The notes below the pieces were generated by a model. The model saw nothing but the letters and a program-made list of their open reading frames with translations, made no database searches and was not told the DNA's origin. This document shows positions 39,586 to 49,823 of a stretch of 64,000 nucleotides of DNA, piece by piece. Position 1 is the first letter of the stretch. Every line of letters begins with the position of its first letter. A program made the translations under genes and the position numbers. The stretch comes from Phocoenobacter atlanticus subsp. cyclopteri. Its GTDB lineage: Bacteria > Pseudomonadota > Gammaproteobacteria > Enterobacterales > Pasteurellaceae. The stretch covers positions 620,001 through 684,000 of the forward strand of contig NZ_CP074346.1 in NCBI RefSeq assembly GCF_018343795.1, given 5' to 3'.

Positions 39586-41254
39586 TACCCCTTATTCAAA
39601 CACAGAGCGACCAGATTTTGACTGGTTAAATGAAGACAGCCGTTTATTTTTACAACGTGGTTACTTGCTTGAAGGCACAACCGCTTTAGAGCGTATTCGT
39701 TATATTGCTGATCACGCAGAACAAAAGCTAAATATTAAAGGCTTTGCCGATAAATTTTATCATTATATGGCACGTGGTTATTTCTCGCTTTCATCTCCAA
39801 TTTGGTCTAATTTTGGTTTAGATCGAGGACTACCGATTTCTTGTTTTGGGAGCTATATCGGGGATTCTATCGCTGATATTATGTCCACCGTTGCAGAAGT
39901 GGGAATGATGAGCAAAATAGGTGGTGGAACATCCGCTTACTTTGGCGATATTCGTCCACGTGGTAGCAATATTAGTCACAATGGTAAATCTGATGGCTCA
40001 TTTAATTTTAGCAAATTATTCGACACCACTATTGATGTGATTTCACAAGGCACTTCTCGAAAAGGGCAGTTTGCTGGTTATATTGATATTGAACACGCCG
40101 ATATTGAGGAATGGTTGGATATTCACACCGAAGGCAATCCGATTCAGTTAATGTATTATGGTGTATGTGTGGGACACGAGTGGCTTGAATCAATGAAAGC
40201 AGGCGACCCTTATAAACGTCAGAAATGGGCAAAAATTTTACAACGCAAAACAGAAACGGGTATTCCTTATCTTTTCTTTAAAGACAATGCGAATGCAGGG
40301 CGACCAGATGTTTATAAAGATAAAAATATGAATATCCACGCCTCTAATTTGTGTACTGAGATTATGTTGCCGTCAAACACGCAAGAAAGTTTCGTGTGTT
40401 GTTTATCATCAATGAATTTGCTCTATTTTGATGAATGGAAAGAGACTGACGCACCAGAAGTGCTGACCTATTTCTTAGACGCAGTAATGAGTGAATTTAT
40501 TGAAAAAAGTGCAACTGTTCCTTTTTTAGATAAAGCAAATCGTTTTGCGAAACGTCATCGAGCGTTAGGCTTAGGTGTTTTGGGGTGGCATAGTTATTTA
40601 CAAGCAAATCATATTGCTTTTGATAGTTTTGAAGCAATGCAAAAAAATAATGAGATTTTTAAAACGCTACAACAAAAAACCTTAAAAGCCTCCCAAGAAT
40701 TAGCGACACTTTTTGGCGAGCCTGAAATTTTACAAGGTTATGGTCGCCGTAATACCACCTTGATGAGTATTGCACCGACGAAATCTAGTAGCTTTATTTT
40801 AGGTAGCGTATCGCCGTCTGTTGAGCCGTTTAAATCGAATTACTATGTCAAAGATTTAGCAAAAATAAAAATGGTGTATAAAAATCCATTCTTAGAAAAA
40901 TTACTCAAAGAAAAAGGTTTAGACAATGAAAAAGTATGGGAAAGTATTTTAGTGAATGATGGATCGGTGCAACATTTAACAGAACTATCGGAATACGAAA
41001 AAGACGTCTTTAAAACTTTCTCGGAAATTAGCCAATTAAGTGTTATTCAGCAAGCGGCACAGCGTCAAAATTATATTGATCAAGGGCAGAGCATTAACCT
41101 AATGGTACATCCAAATACGCCCGCAAGAGATTTGAACCAACTTTATTTAACGGCGGAAGAATTAGGGGTAAAATCTATTTATTATCAATATAGTATGAGT
41201 GCGGCACAGGTGTTTAATCGTAACTTGCTAAGTTGTAGCAGTTGTGAGGGGTAA
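39572..41254 (+). CDS. nrdA: Ribonucleotide reductase alpha subunit, class I, without ATP cone
   Basis: 560 residues, about 200 fewer than the E. coli protein. The start goes almost straight into the catalytic barrel (SLSSPIWSNFGL, LPISCFGSYIGDS), so the N-terminal ATP cone that mediates dATP inhibition is absent. Catalytic parts are in place: ISCFG cysteine, NLCTE (Cys and Glu), FVCCLSSMNL, the radical-transfer tyrosines in SIYYQYSMSA and the C-terminal CSSCEG pair that accepts electrons. GGGTSAYFGDIRPRG is the phosphate/specificity loop. It forms an operon with nrdB. Confidence 0.85.
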   Translation: MTYSNTPYSNTERPDFDWLNEDSRLFLQRGYLLEGTTALERIRYIADHAEQKLNIKGFADKFYHYMARGYFSLSSPIWSNFGLDRGLPISCFGSYIGDSIADIMSTVAEVGMMSKIGGGTSAYFGDIRPRGSNISHNGKSDGSFNFSKLFDTTIDVISQGTSRKGQFAGYIDIEHADIEEWLDIHTEGNPIQLMYYGVCVGHEWLESMKAGDPYKRQKWAKILQRKTETGIPYLFFKDNANAGRPDVYKDKNMNIHASNLCTEIMLPSNTQESFVCCLSSMNLLYFDEWKETDAPEVLTYFLDAVMSEFIEKSATVPFLDKANRFAKRHRALGLGVLGWHSYLQANHIAFDSFEAMQKNNEIFKTLQQKTLKASQELATLFGEPEILQGYGRRNTTLMSIAPTKSSSFILGSVSPSVEPFKSNYYVKDLAKIKMVYKNPFLEKLLKEKGLDNEKVWESILVNDGSVQHLTELSEYEKDVFKTFSEISQLSVIQQAAQRQNYIDQGQSINLMVHPNTPARDLNQLYLTAEELGVKSIYYQYSMSAAQVFNRNLLSCSSCEG

Positions 41255-41265
41255 GTAAATCTTGG

Positions 41266-41307
41266 AATATTTAGAGACAGTTGAACATTAAACTGTCTCT
41301 AAATATT
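41266..41307 (+). terminator. Long hairpin after nrdBA, TAGAGAC-containing
   Basis: A 17-base arm AATATTTAGAGACAGTT (41266-41282) is the exact reverse complement of 41291-41307, with an 8-base loop. It lies 12 bases after nrdA and before convergent pepD, so it fits a bidirectional terminator. It shares TAGAGAC with the palindromes at 28648 and 36470. Confidence 0.7.
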
Positions 41308-41318
41308 AATATCAACGA

Positions 41319-42610
41319 TTAAGCGGCTGTTGGAATATTTTTCAACAACTCAATTAATAAATCCCAATAAATTTGAACAGCAGGAATATGGGCTTTTTCA
41401 TCTGGTGAATGAGCATTACGGATTGTTGGACCAATTGAAACCATATCAATATTTGGATAGGCTTTTTTCAATAAACCACATTCAAGCCCTGCGTGGATCA
41501 CCTTAATTTTAGATTCATAACCTAATAATTTATCATAAACCTGCTTTGTAATAGGAGTGATTTTTGAATTAGGATCAGGATTCCAACCCGGATAGCTACC
41601 AGAAAATGTCACGCTTGCACCGACCAATTCCGCTAAAGCTCTTAATTTTCCTTGAACTTCAATCTTACCTTCTTCAACTAATGAACGCACTAAAATAATA
41701 GCAGAAACTTGATTATTTTCCGTTTTTAGTACCCCTGTACTCAATGAGGTTTCTACCACACCTTCAACCACATCGCTATTACGAATAATTCCATTAGGCA
41801 GAATATTTAATGTATTGATGACGGTAGTTGTGCTTTTTTGAGTAAAGATTTGTTGAGCAGGTTGAATTTCTTCAACTAAGAACACTAAATTAGGTTCAGC
41901 AATAGCTAATTCTTGTTGTAACTTCGCTTCAAATTGCTTAATGAAAGCGGTCACATTGTCATTATTTTTTGCAAAAAATGCAATGGAAGTCACCGCTTCA
42001 CGAGGAATGGCATTACGAACACTTCCTCCTTGAATATCAATAAGTTGAAATTCAACTTGTTGCTTAAGTGCTTCTAAGAAACGTACCATTAATTTAATGG
42101 CATTTCCTCTGGTGGTATGAATATCACATCCAGAGTGACCGCCTCGTAGCCCTTTAAGAGATATTTGTATTGCTGTATCAAATTTATTGTCTTCGTGTTG
42201 CACCGGGATATCAAAACTAGCGTCTTCTCCTCCTGCACAACCGACATAAATTTCACCATTATCTTCAGTATCAGTATTAATTAAAATATCACCTTGTAAC
42301 CAATTCGGGCGTAAATCCACCGCTCCTGCCATACCTGTTTCTTCCGTCATTGTGAGCAATACTTCTAAATCAGGGTGAGCGATATCATTACTTTCTAATA
42401 CGGCTAAACAAGAGGCTAAACCAATACCATTATCAGCACCAAGCGTGGTATTTTTTGCAGTAACCCATTAGCAAAGAGTGATTGAGATTTTGCCCAATCT
42501 ACAATAAAGTGAGCTAATTGTTCTTCGTGGTAAGATGGATGTGGAATTTCACAAACTTTATCAAACCATTTCCAAAGTAATGAAGGAGAAAGACTAGATA
42601 TTTCTGACAT
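41319..42610 (-). pseudogene. pepD: PepD, aminoacyl-histidine dipeptidase, disrupted by an internal deletion and frameshift
   Basis: The start at 42610 gives [20 protein letters not shown]...[20 protein letters not shown], a good PepD N-terminus of ~47 residues, then the frame leaves the family and stops at 42416. Another frame carries the rest: [15 protein letters not shown], then [12 protein letters not shown] to the end at 41319. Compared with E. coli PepD (485 residues), about 60 residues are gone between them, including the HLDMVP zinc-ligand segment and the preceding core. The deletion also changes frame. The product cannot be an active carnosinase/Xaa-His dipeptidase. The rest reads well, so loss seems recent. 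Confidence 0.88.
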
Positions 42611-42690
42611 AATAATTAACCTCTTATTTTTGTAAAATTTATGCTAAATACTACCGCTTATTTTTTAATATTTTCAGTTAAAGTCTAACT

Positions 42691-43368
<678 letters not shown>

Positions 43369-43402
43369 TCAATATGGCGTTAATTTTAACATTAAATCGC
43401 CA

Positions 43403-44170
43403 TTAAATCTGCTTTAAAAGTTTATCAATTACACGACTTACCGCAAAAAATCCAAAAGTGGCAGTCACCACCGTTGTCGCTCCAAAACCATTGGCACAAT
43501 TCATTGTTGCTGACACTTCACAACCCTCGCCCATTTTGGGGAAAATCAACGGCTGAGTTGAAAACACGCAATCAATCCCAAATTTGCGTTTTGGATTGGT
43601 GCTGAAATTATACTCTTTACGCAAAATATTCCGTACTTTGGACGCAAGGGGATCTTGGATTGTTTTGCTTAAATCGGTAATTTGAATTTGAGTTGGATCA
43701 GTCTGACCACCTGCTCCGCCCGTAGTGATAAGCTTAATTTTATTGCGTTTGCAATAAGCAATCAACGCCGCTTTGGTTTGCACGCTATCGATTGCATCAA
43801 TCACATAATCATAACCACGCATTAAATAATCGCTCAAATTATCTTTGGTTAGAAAATCATCAATAATTTGTACTTCGCATTCAGGGTTAATCAGTTTGAT
43901 ACGCTCTTGCATTGCCTCGGTTTTTAGGTTGCCTATTTGCCCAGAAAGTGCGTGAATTTGGCGATTGATATTAGTAACACAAATATCGTCCATATCAATC
44001 AAGGTAATATTGCCAATCCCTGAACGAGCAAAGGCTTCCACCGCCCACGAACCCACGCCACCAATGCCAATCACACAAATATGCGATTGACGTAATTTTT
44101 CTAATCCTTGTGGCGTATAAAGACGACCAATACCGCCAAAACGTTGATTGTAGTTGTCTATTCTAGTCAT
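43403..44170 (-). CDS. tcdA: TcdA, tRNA threonylcarbamoyladenosine dehydratase
   Basis: 255 residues. It is an E1-like ATP-dependent enzyme that cyclises t6A37 to ct6A. ICVIGIGGVGSWAVEAFARSG is the nucleotide-binding motif, and NINRQIHALSGQIGNLK the adenylate segment. ITTGGAGGQTDPTQIQ is characteristic of TcdA/CsdL. A membrane-associated C-terminal helix (GFFAVSRVIDKLLKQ) ends the protein. TsaB in this window makes part of its substrate pathway. Confidence 0.92.
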   Translation of the reverse strand: MTRIDNYNQRFGGIGRLYTPQGLEKLRQSHICVIGIGGVGSWAVEAFARSGIGNITLIDMDDICVTNINRQIHALSGQIGNLKTEAMQERIKLINPECEVQIIDDFLTKDNLSDYLMRGYDYVIDAIDSVQTKAALIAYCKRNKIKLITTGGAGGQTDPTQIQITDLSKTIQDPLASKVRNILRKEYNFSTNPKRKFGIDCVFSTQPLIFPKMGEGCEVSATMNCANGFGATTVVTATFGFFAVSRVIDKLLKQI

Positions 44171-44202
44171 AGTAGCTATATTCTCAAATTTTTAAATAAT
44201 CA

Positions 44203-44985
44203 TTAAGCATCTTTTTTCCATAAAGATAAACCAAATAAACAAGCAGCACAAATAACAACAGATGGACCTGCTGGTGTATCTTTAAAGGCAGAGAATAATA
44301 AACCACCAGAGACAGATAAAATACTAAAAAGTATCGCATAAGCGGTCATTTGTTCAGGACTTTTTGCAAATCTTCTTGCTGTTGCAGAAGGGATAATAAG
44401 CAACGAAGTAATAATTAATGCACCGACAAATTTCATACTTAATGCAATTGTTAAAGCAGTTAAAAGCATTAGTAGTAAACGGAGTTGTGCTACTTTTAAT
44501 CCTTCAATTTGAGCAAGCTCAGGGTTAATTGTTATTGAGAGTAATTTTTTCCAAAATAATATCAATAATAGAGCAATAAAAAGAACGCCAATAACAATAA
44601 TTTTGAGGTCATAAAAATCGATGGCGAGTAGATCACCAAATAGATACCCCATTAAATCTACTCGTACATTATCCAGTAAACTAATTGTGATAACCCCTAA
44701 AGAGAGGCTACTATGAGCGATGATGCCCAGCATAGTATCTATCGCAAAATTAGTTCGATGTTCAAGCCAAACTAAGAGTAGTGCAAGAATAACTGTCATT
44801 ATAATAACCGCAATGTAAGGGTCAATTTCTAAAAAAATGCCTAAAGCAACACCGAGTAGAGCAGAGTGAGAGAGAGTATCACCAAAATAAGCCATTTTTC
44901 GCCATACTACAAAGGATCCTAAAGGAGCAGTAATAAAGGAAAGTAGTATGCCAGCAAGCCAAGCAGGAAGTAGAATTTCAAACAT
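44203..44985 (-). CDS. znuB: ZnuB, zinc ABC transporter permease
   Basis: 260 residues with about eight hydrophobic segments of the ABC-3 family. [29 protein letters not shown] (split motifs, about 21-50) and [21 protein letters not shown] are typical. It follows znuC by 9 bases. An uptake sequence with its TTTGCAAA arm falls inside the gene (near 44340). Confidence 0.93.
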   Translation of the reverse strand: MFEILLPAWLAGILLSFITAPLGSFVVWRKMAYFGDTLSHSALLGVALGIFLEIDPYIAVIIMTVILALLLVWLEHRTNFAIDTMLGIIAHSSLSLGVITISLLDNVRVDLMGYLFGDLLAIDFYDLKIIVIGVLFIALLLILFWKKLLSITINPELAQIEGLKVAQLRLLLMLLTALTIALSMKFVGALIITSLLIIPSATARRFAKSPEQMTAYAILFSILSVSGGLLFSAFKDTPAGPSVVICAACLFGLSLWKKDA

Positions 44986-44994
44986 AAATAGACC

Positions 44995-45756
44995 TTAATT
45001 TTTACAATGACAATCAGTACAAACATCGCCGTGCAGATCGTGATGATGGTTGTGATGATGTGAGTAAACCGCAATATTTTTCGCAAATTGATCCCCAAAA
45101 AAATCAATAAATTTGGGGTCGTTGGTAATTTTTTCAGGTGTTCCAGAACAACAAATATGATGATTAATACAGAGTACTTCATCAGTATTTGCCATTACGA
45201 TGTTAAGATCGTGAGAAACCATTAAAATGGCACAGTTTAACATTGAACGCATTTTATTGAGTAATTGATAAAGTTCGGCTTGTCCTGTTATATCAACGCC
45301 TTGCATAGGTTCATCAAGCACTAAGAGTTGGGGTTTATTTAACATTGCACGAGCTAACAACACACGTTGCATTTCGCCACCAGACAGTTTTTGTAAACTA
45401 TTTTTAGCAAGGTGATTAATAGAAAATAGAGTTAAAACTTCTTGAATCATTACTTTTGTACACTGGGGTTTTAACGCTAGAAATCGTTCAACACTGATTG
45501 GCATTGAATTTTCAATATGCAGTTTTTGTGGTACATAACCAATTTTTAACCCCTTTACGTGAATAACTTCACCTGAGTTTGGTGAAAGCAATTTTAATAA
45601 TACTTTCAATAAAGTTGATTTTCCTCCACCATTTGGACCAACGATAGTGGTAATGGTATTCGGATAAATATCTAAATGAATATTTTGTAATATATGCTGA
45701 GCATTAAAATAAACATTAATATTTTTTAATGAAATAAGCGGTGTGATTTTAGTCAT
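44995..45756 (-). CDS. znuC: ZnuC, zinc ABC transporter ATPase
   Basis: 253 residues from ATG 45756; the longer frame to 45828 uses TTG and would run over the promoter. Walker A is GPNGGGKST, signature [16 protein letters not shown], Walker [13 protein letters not shown], and the switch His is in MVSHDLNIV. The C-terminus is rich in metal ligands: [19 protein letters not shown], a probable zinc-binding tail. znuA, which in E. coli lies next to mepM and divergent from znuCB, is not present between znuC and mepM here. A partial Zur-like half-site GAAACGTGATAA lies at 45786-45797. Confidence 0.9.
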   Translation of the reverse strand: MTKITPLISLKNINVYFNAQHILQNIHLDIYPNTITTIVGPNGGGKSTLLKVLLKLLSPNSGEVIHVKGLKIGYVPQKLHIENSMPISVERFLALKPQCTKVMIQEVLTLFSINHLAKNSLQKLSGGEMQRVLLARAMLNKPQLLVLDEPMQGVDITGQAELYQLLNKMRSMLNCAILMVSHDLNIVMANTDEVLCINHHICCSGTPEKITNDPKFIDFFGDQFAKNIAVYSHHHNHHHDLHGDVCTDCHCKN

Positions 45757-45935
45757 TTTTTGCAATAATTTTCTTATGGTTTTTAGAAACGTGATAAAAT
45801 TAACGGATTTTGATAAAAGTCGCAACAATTAATGATTAAAAGACTAAAATAATTGTAAATAAATGTGTATAATTCGCACCTGTATTTTTTCATAATAAAG
45901 TAAGTAGATAGAGTCGGTAAAAGTAGGTAAATAAC

Positions 45936-47303
45936 TTGAAATATATAATTTTAGCAGCAGAGCGTAAAAAGAGAAAACAACGGAAACGTTGGATGATTTT
46001 TTTTGCTGTGTTTTTTTTATTATCGTTGAGTATTTTTTTTGCATTTAAAAAGCAAGATCAAGATATAGTCATACAAGAACAAGCTATTATTAGTAGTGAT
46101 GATATTTTTGTTAATGAAAGTTTGATTGATCAAGTTATAGATATTTCTGATGAATTAGTAAAAGCAACAATCCCTATATCAGAGGATTTGGTTGGAAAAG
46201 ACGTTGTAACGGAAGGTGTAAATAGTCCTTTAGAAAATAATTCTTATCCTGAGGAGTTTGATTATACACTTAAAGTAAATGAGACATTAAATGATGTTTT
46301 TGAACAATTTGGTTTAGACCAAAGTATTTCAAAAGATTTAATTAAAAAATATCCTAAACTTTCTCATTTGAAATCAAAACAACAGATTTATTTAGTGGTT
46401 GAGAATAATCAATTAAAACATCTAAGCTGGTTTGTTTCTGAGAAAGAGGAACATATTTTTGATCGAGAAAAAAATGGTGATTATTCATACAAAGAAATAT
46501 TGAAGAAAGGTGTGTGGAAAAAAGAGTTATTAAAAGGCGAAATTGAGGGGAATTTAAGTGTAAGCTTACAAAAAATAGGAATATCATTACGTCAAATTAG
46601 TCAAATAGCAACGGGTTTAAAACCACAATTATCATTAAAAAGACTTCGAAAAGGGGATGAGTTTGTTGTTTTGGCAAATTGTGAATATGTTGATAATAAG
46701 CGTATTACGATAGGTGATATTGAAGGTTTTCGTCTGACTCGAGGAAAAGAAGATTATTATGCAATCAAAGCGACTAATGGACGTTATTATGGAGAAAATG
46801 GTGCAGCACAACATAGAACTAAATTTTCTCGTTATCCGTTACGTTTTAAACCTCGCATAACCTCAAAATTCAACCCATATCGTCGTCATCCAATTACTCG
46901 TAGGATCAGACCTCACAAAGGCGTAGATTTTGGTGTTAAAACAGGAACGTTAGTTATTGCCCCTGCTGATGGTATTGTGACAACAGTAGCTTATCAGCGT
47001 CAAGGAGCAGGTAAATATATCAAAATTCAACATAATAAAAAATACGCAACAGTTTATATGCACTTAAGTCGTCAATTGGTGAAAAGAGGGCAGCGAGTGA
47101 AGAAAGGACAACGTATTGGTTATTCTGGAAACACAGGGCGTTCAACAGGTCCTCATTTACATTATGAATTTCATATTAATGGCAGAGCAGTAAACCCTAT
47201 GACAGTCAGATTACCGGGAGTTAACGCTAACTCCACAATGTCAAATAAAGAACGAAAAATATTTTTAGCAAAAGCTAAAAGTATCATAAAGAAATTAAAA
47301 TAG
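45936..47303 (+). CDS. mepM: MepM-like murein DD-endopeptidase (M23/LytM)
   Basis: 455 residues. It cleaves peptide cross-links to let new peptidoglycan in. One N-terminal membrane helix (about 19-38) is followed by an OapA/LysM-like domain (VNETLNDVFEQFGLDQ) and the M23 domain near the C-terminus, with zinc ligands in HKGVDFGV and HLHYEFHINGRAVNP. The start is TTG 45936 after GTAGG. It is divergent from znuC; dsbC and recJ follow on the same strand. Confidence 0.88.
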   Translation: MKYIILAAERKKRKQRKRWMIFFAVFFLLSLSIFFAFKKQDQDIVIQEQAIISSDDIFVNESLIDQVIDISDELVKATIPISEDLVGKDVVTEGVNSPLENNSYPEEFDYTLKVNETLNDVFEQFGLDQSISKDLIKKYPKLSHLKSKQQIYLVVENNQLKHLSWFVSEKEEHIFDREKNGDYSYKEILKKGVWKKELLKGEIEGNLSVSLQKIGISLRQISQIATGLKPQLSLKRLRKGDEFVVLANCEYVDNKRITIGDIEGFRLTRGKEDYYAIKATNGRYYGENGAAQHRTKFSRYPLRFKPRITSKFNPYRRHPITRRIRPHKGVDFGVKTGTLVIAPADGIVTTVAYQRQGAGKYIKIQHNKKYATVYMHLSRQLVKRGQRVKKGQRIGYSGNTGRSTGPHLHYEFHINGRAVNPMTVRLPGVNANSTMSNKERKIFLAKAKSIIKKLK

Positions 47304-47320
47304 AATTTTAAGGATAAAAA

Positions 47321-48004
47321 ATGAAAAAAAGTTTGCTTGCTTGTTTAGGGTTATTTATTATTAGTAATGTGTTTGCTAATAATACAAAATTACAAACACA
47401 GTTAGAAGAAATGGGTGCTAAAAATATTCAAATTAGTGATTCTGCATTACCCAATTTTAAATCTGTTATTTCAGAACAAGGGGTGATACAAATTAGTAAT
47501 GATGGACGTTTTATTATTCAGGGTTCTATTTTGGAGTTTAAGAATGATAAGGTAACAGATATTACCTATAAACCATTAATGCCAGAACTGGAAAACTTAA
47601 AAGATGAAATGATCATTTTTCCCGCTAAAAATGAAAAATATGTGGTTTCTGTATTTACAGATATCAGTTGTGGTTACTGTCGATTACTTCATTCAGAAAT
47701 GCAGGAATATAATGATTTAGGTATAACTATTCGTTATCTAGCATTTCCTCGTGCTGGGTTAAAAAGCCAAACCGCTCGTCAAATGGAAGCGATTTGGGCA
47801 GCAAAAGATAAAAATTATGCGTTAACTCAAGCAAAAAATGGAAAATTACCTCAAACATTAGCCACACCTAAAATGATTAACAAGCAATATGATTTAGGTG
47901 TGAAGTTTGGCATTAGAGGAACACCAAATATGATTACGTCTAAAGGTGAAGTCATAGCAGGTTATGTCGCACCAAAAGAATTACTCAAAATGTTACAAGA
48001 ATAA
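47321..48004 (+). CDS. dsbC: DsbC, periplasmic disulfide isomerase
   Basis: 227 residues. It reshuffles wrong disulfides in exported proteins as a dimer. A signal peptide (1-19, ending VFA), an N-terminal dimerisation domain and the thioredoxin fold with active site CGYC (about 117-120) and cis-Pro in RGTPNMI are visible. The second, structural disulfide of E. coli DsbC seems lost: AIWAAKDKN has Ala in place of Cys, and no Cys follows. It precedes recJ, the known Haemophilus order. Confidence 0.92.
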   Translation: MKKSLLACLGLFIISNVFANNTKLQTQLEEMGAKNIQISDSALPNFKSVISEQGVIQISNDGRFIIQGSILEFKNDKVTDITYKPLMPELENLKDEMIIFPAKNEKYVVSVFTDISCGYCRLLHSEMQEYNDLGITIRYLAFPRAGLKSQTARQMEAIWAAKDKNYALTQAKNGKLPQTLATPKMINKQYDLGVKFGIRGTPNMITSKGEVIAGYVAPKELLKMLQE

Positions 48005-48013
48005 TCCCTTTTA

Positions 48014-48067
48014 AAGCGGTATGATTTAATTAAAAATTTGCAAATTTTTTATAAGATCGTACCGCTT
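48014..48067. repeat. Inverted uptake-sequence pair between dsbC and recJ
   Basis: AAGCGGTATGATTT (48014-48027) faces AAGATCGTACCGCTT (48053-48067) with AAAAATTTGCAAATTTTTT between. The layout is the same as at 28693-28746. Confidence 0.75.
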
Positions 48068-48085
48068 ACTTTTAAATAAGAAATT

Positions 48086-49804
48086 ATGTCATTAAATAAA
48101 ATCATACAACAACGCTTTCCTCTTACAACAGAAAAACTATCTGATAATCCATTACTTAATCGTCTTTATCAAGCTCGAGGTATTAGCTTACCTCAACAAT
48201 TAGAATATGGGTTAAAAAATCTACATTCTCCAATGCAATTTGCCAATATTGAAAAAATGCTCGATCTATTGATTGAAATTTATCATCAACAGAAAAAAAT
48301 TATTATTGTGGGCGATTTTGATGCCGATGGAGCAACTAGTACAGCATTAACATTATTAGCATTAAAGCAGCTTGGCTTTTTAGATGTTGATTATTTGATC
48401 CCTGATCGTTTTTCACAAGGTTATGGATTGAGTAGCAGTGTCGCTCAAATGGTAATAGATAGGGGCGCAGAAGTTGTTATTACAGTAGATAACGGTATTT
48501 CTTCAGTGGAAGGGGTTGCTCTATTAAAACAACATCATATTCAAGTGCTGATTACTGATCACCATTTACCTCCAGATGAATTGCCTTGTGCTGATGTGAT
48601 TATCAATCCAAATTTAGTTGACTGTAGCTTTCCTTCTAAATCATTGGCGGGTGTGGGCGTTATTTTTTATGTAATGTTAGCGTTGCGTAGTCGTATGCGT
48701 GAACAAAATTTATTTAAAGATCAAGAACCCAATTTAGCTGGGTTGTTAGATTTAGTTGCATTAGGGACGGTAGCTGATGTTGTGCCTTTAGATCACAATA
48801 ATCGAATTTTAGTGCATCAAGGCATTAATCGTATTCGTTCTGGTTATTGCCGAGTAGGAATAAAAGCCTTAGTTGAAATTGCAAAACGAAATATTAACCA
48901 GTTAAAAGCCAGTGATTTAGGATTTTCGATTGCCCCTCGTTTAAATGCTGCAGGGCGTTTAGAAAATATGGCGTTAGGTGTGGAATTATTGATTTGTGAT
49001 GATATGAGCAAAGCACGTCAAATTGCGTTTGAATTGGATAGTTTAAATCAAACACGTAAAGAATTTGAGCAAGATATGAAAACGGAAGCTCTTTCAATTT
49101 GTGCAAAACTGCCTAATTTAATGCAAAATTTAAAAGCATACGGTATTGTGCTTTATCAACCTGATTGGCATCAAGGTGTGATTGGTATTTTAGCTTCTCG
49201 TATCAAAGATCAGTTTAATCGCCCTGTCATCGCCTTTGCACAAGAAAGTGAGGAGAGTGAATTTATTAAAGGATCGGCACGTTCGATTTCTGGTTTACAT
49301 ATGCGTGATCTATTGGAGCTTATTGATCAAAAACACCCTGATCTTATTCTGAAATTTGGCGGTCACGCAATGGCGGCGGGATTAACTATTCATCAAGATA
49401 ATTTTGTGCATTTTCAAAAAGTCTTTGATGAAATCATTAACCAAACAGTCAGTGCGGAACAGTTACAAAATATTATTTATACCGATGGTGAGTTACAACA
49501 GAATGAATTTAATTTAGAAACAGCACGTTTAATTCAAGAAAGTGGACCTTGGGGACAAACTTTTCCTGAACCACTTTTTGAAGGTGAATTTAAAATTATT
49601 CAACAACGTTTAGTGGGCAGTAAGCACCTTAAAATGATGGTAGAAATTCATAATCAATTATTTGATGCGATTTTATTTAATGCAGATTTAACCCTGTTTC
49701 CAGATTTGTCGATTAAAACGGCTCGGTTAGTATATAGTTTAGATATTAATGAATTTAGAGGGAATACCAGTTTACAGCTACTGGTCAGAGAAATTTTTGT
49801 TTAA
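48086..49804 (+). CDS. recJ: RecJ, single-strand 5'-3' exonuclease
   Basis: 572 residues. RecJ degrades single-stranded DNA in recombination and mismatch repair. The DHH phosphoesterase motifs are clear: IIVGDFDADGATSTALTLLA, VITVDNGIS, ITDHHLPPDELP and GTVADVVPLD. The DHHA1 portion has FGGHAMAAGLTIH. It follows dsbC after a paired uptake-sequence hairpin. Confidence 0.95.
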   Translation: MSLNKIIQQRFPLTTEKLSDNPLLNRLYQARGISLPQQLEYGLKNLHSPMQFANIEKMLDLLIEIYHQQKKIIIVGDFDADGATSTALTLLALKQLGFLDVDYLIPDRFSQGYGLSSSVAQMVIDRGAEVVITVDNGISSVEGVALLKQHHIQVLITDHHLPPDELPCADVIINPNLVDCSFPSKSLAGVGVIFYVMLALRSRMREQNLFKDQEPNLAGLLDLVALGTVADVVPLDHNNRILVHQGINRIRSGYCRVGIKALVEIAKRNINQLKASDLGFSIAPRLNAAGRLENMALGVELLICDDMSKARQIAFELDSLNQTRKEFEQDMKTEALSICAKLPNLMQNLKAYGIVLYQPDWHQGVIGILASRIKDQFNRPVIAFAQESEESEFIKGSARSISGLHMRDLLELIDQKHPDLILKFGGHAMAAGLTIHQDNFVHFQKVFDEIINQTVSAEQLQNIIYTDGELQQNEFNLETARLIQESGPWGQTFPEPLFEGEFKIIQQRLVGSKHLKMMVEIHNQLFDAILFNADLTLFPDLSIKTARLVYSLDINEFRGNTSLQLLVREIFV

Positions 49805-49823
49805 TTTTTAAAAAGGAAAAAAT

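Noticed and set aside
41319-42359. PepD C-terminal part as a stand-alone gene
   Set aside because: It lacks the N-terminus and a metal ligand, and the frame continues upstream into PepD text with no start; it is part of a broken gene.
44919-45182. 87-residue hydrophobic minus-strand frame across znuB/znuC
   Set aside because: Overlaps both zinc transporter genes in another frame; hydrophobicity is a by-product of the AT-rich antiframe.
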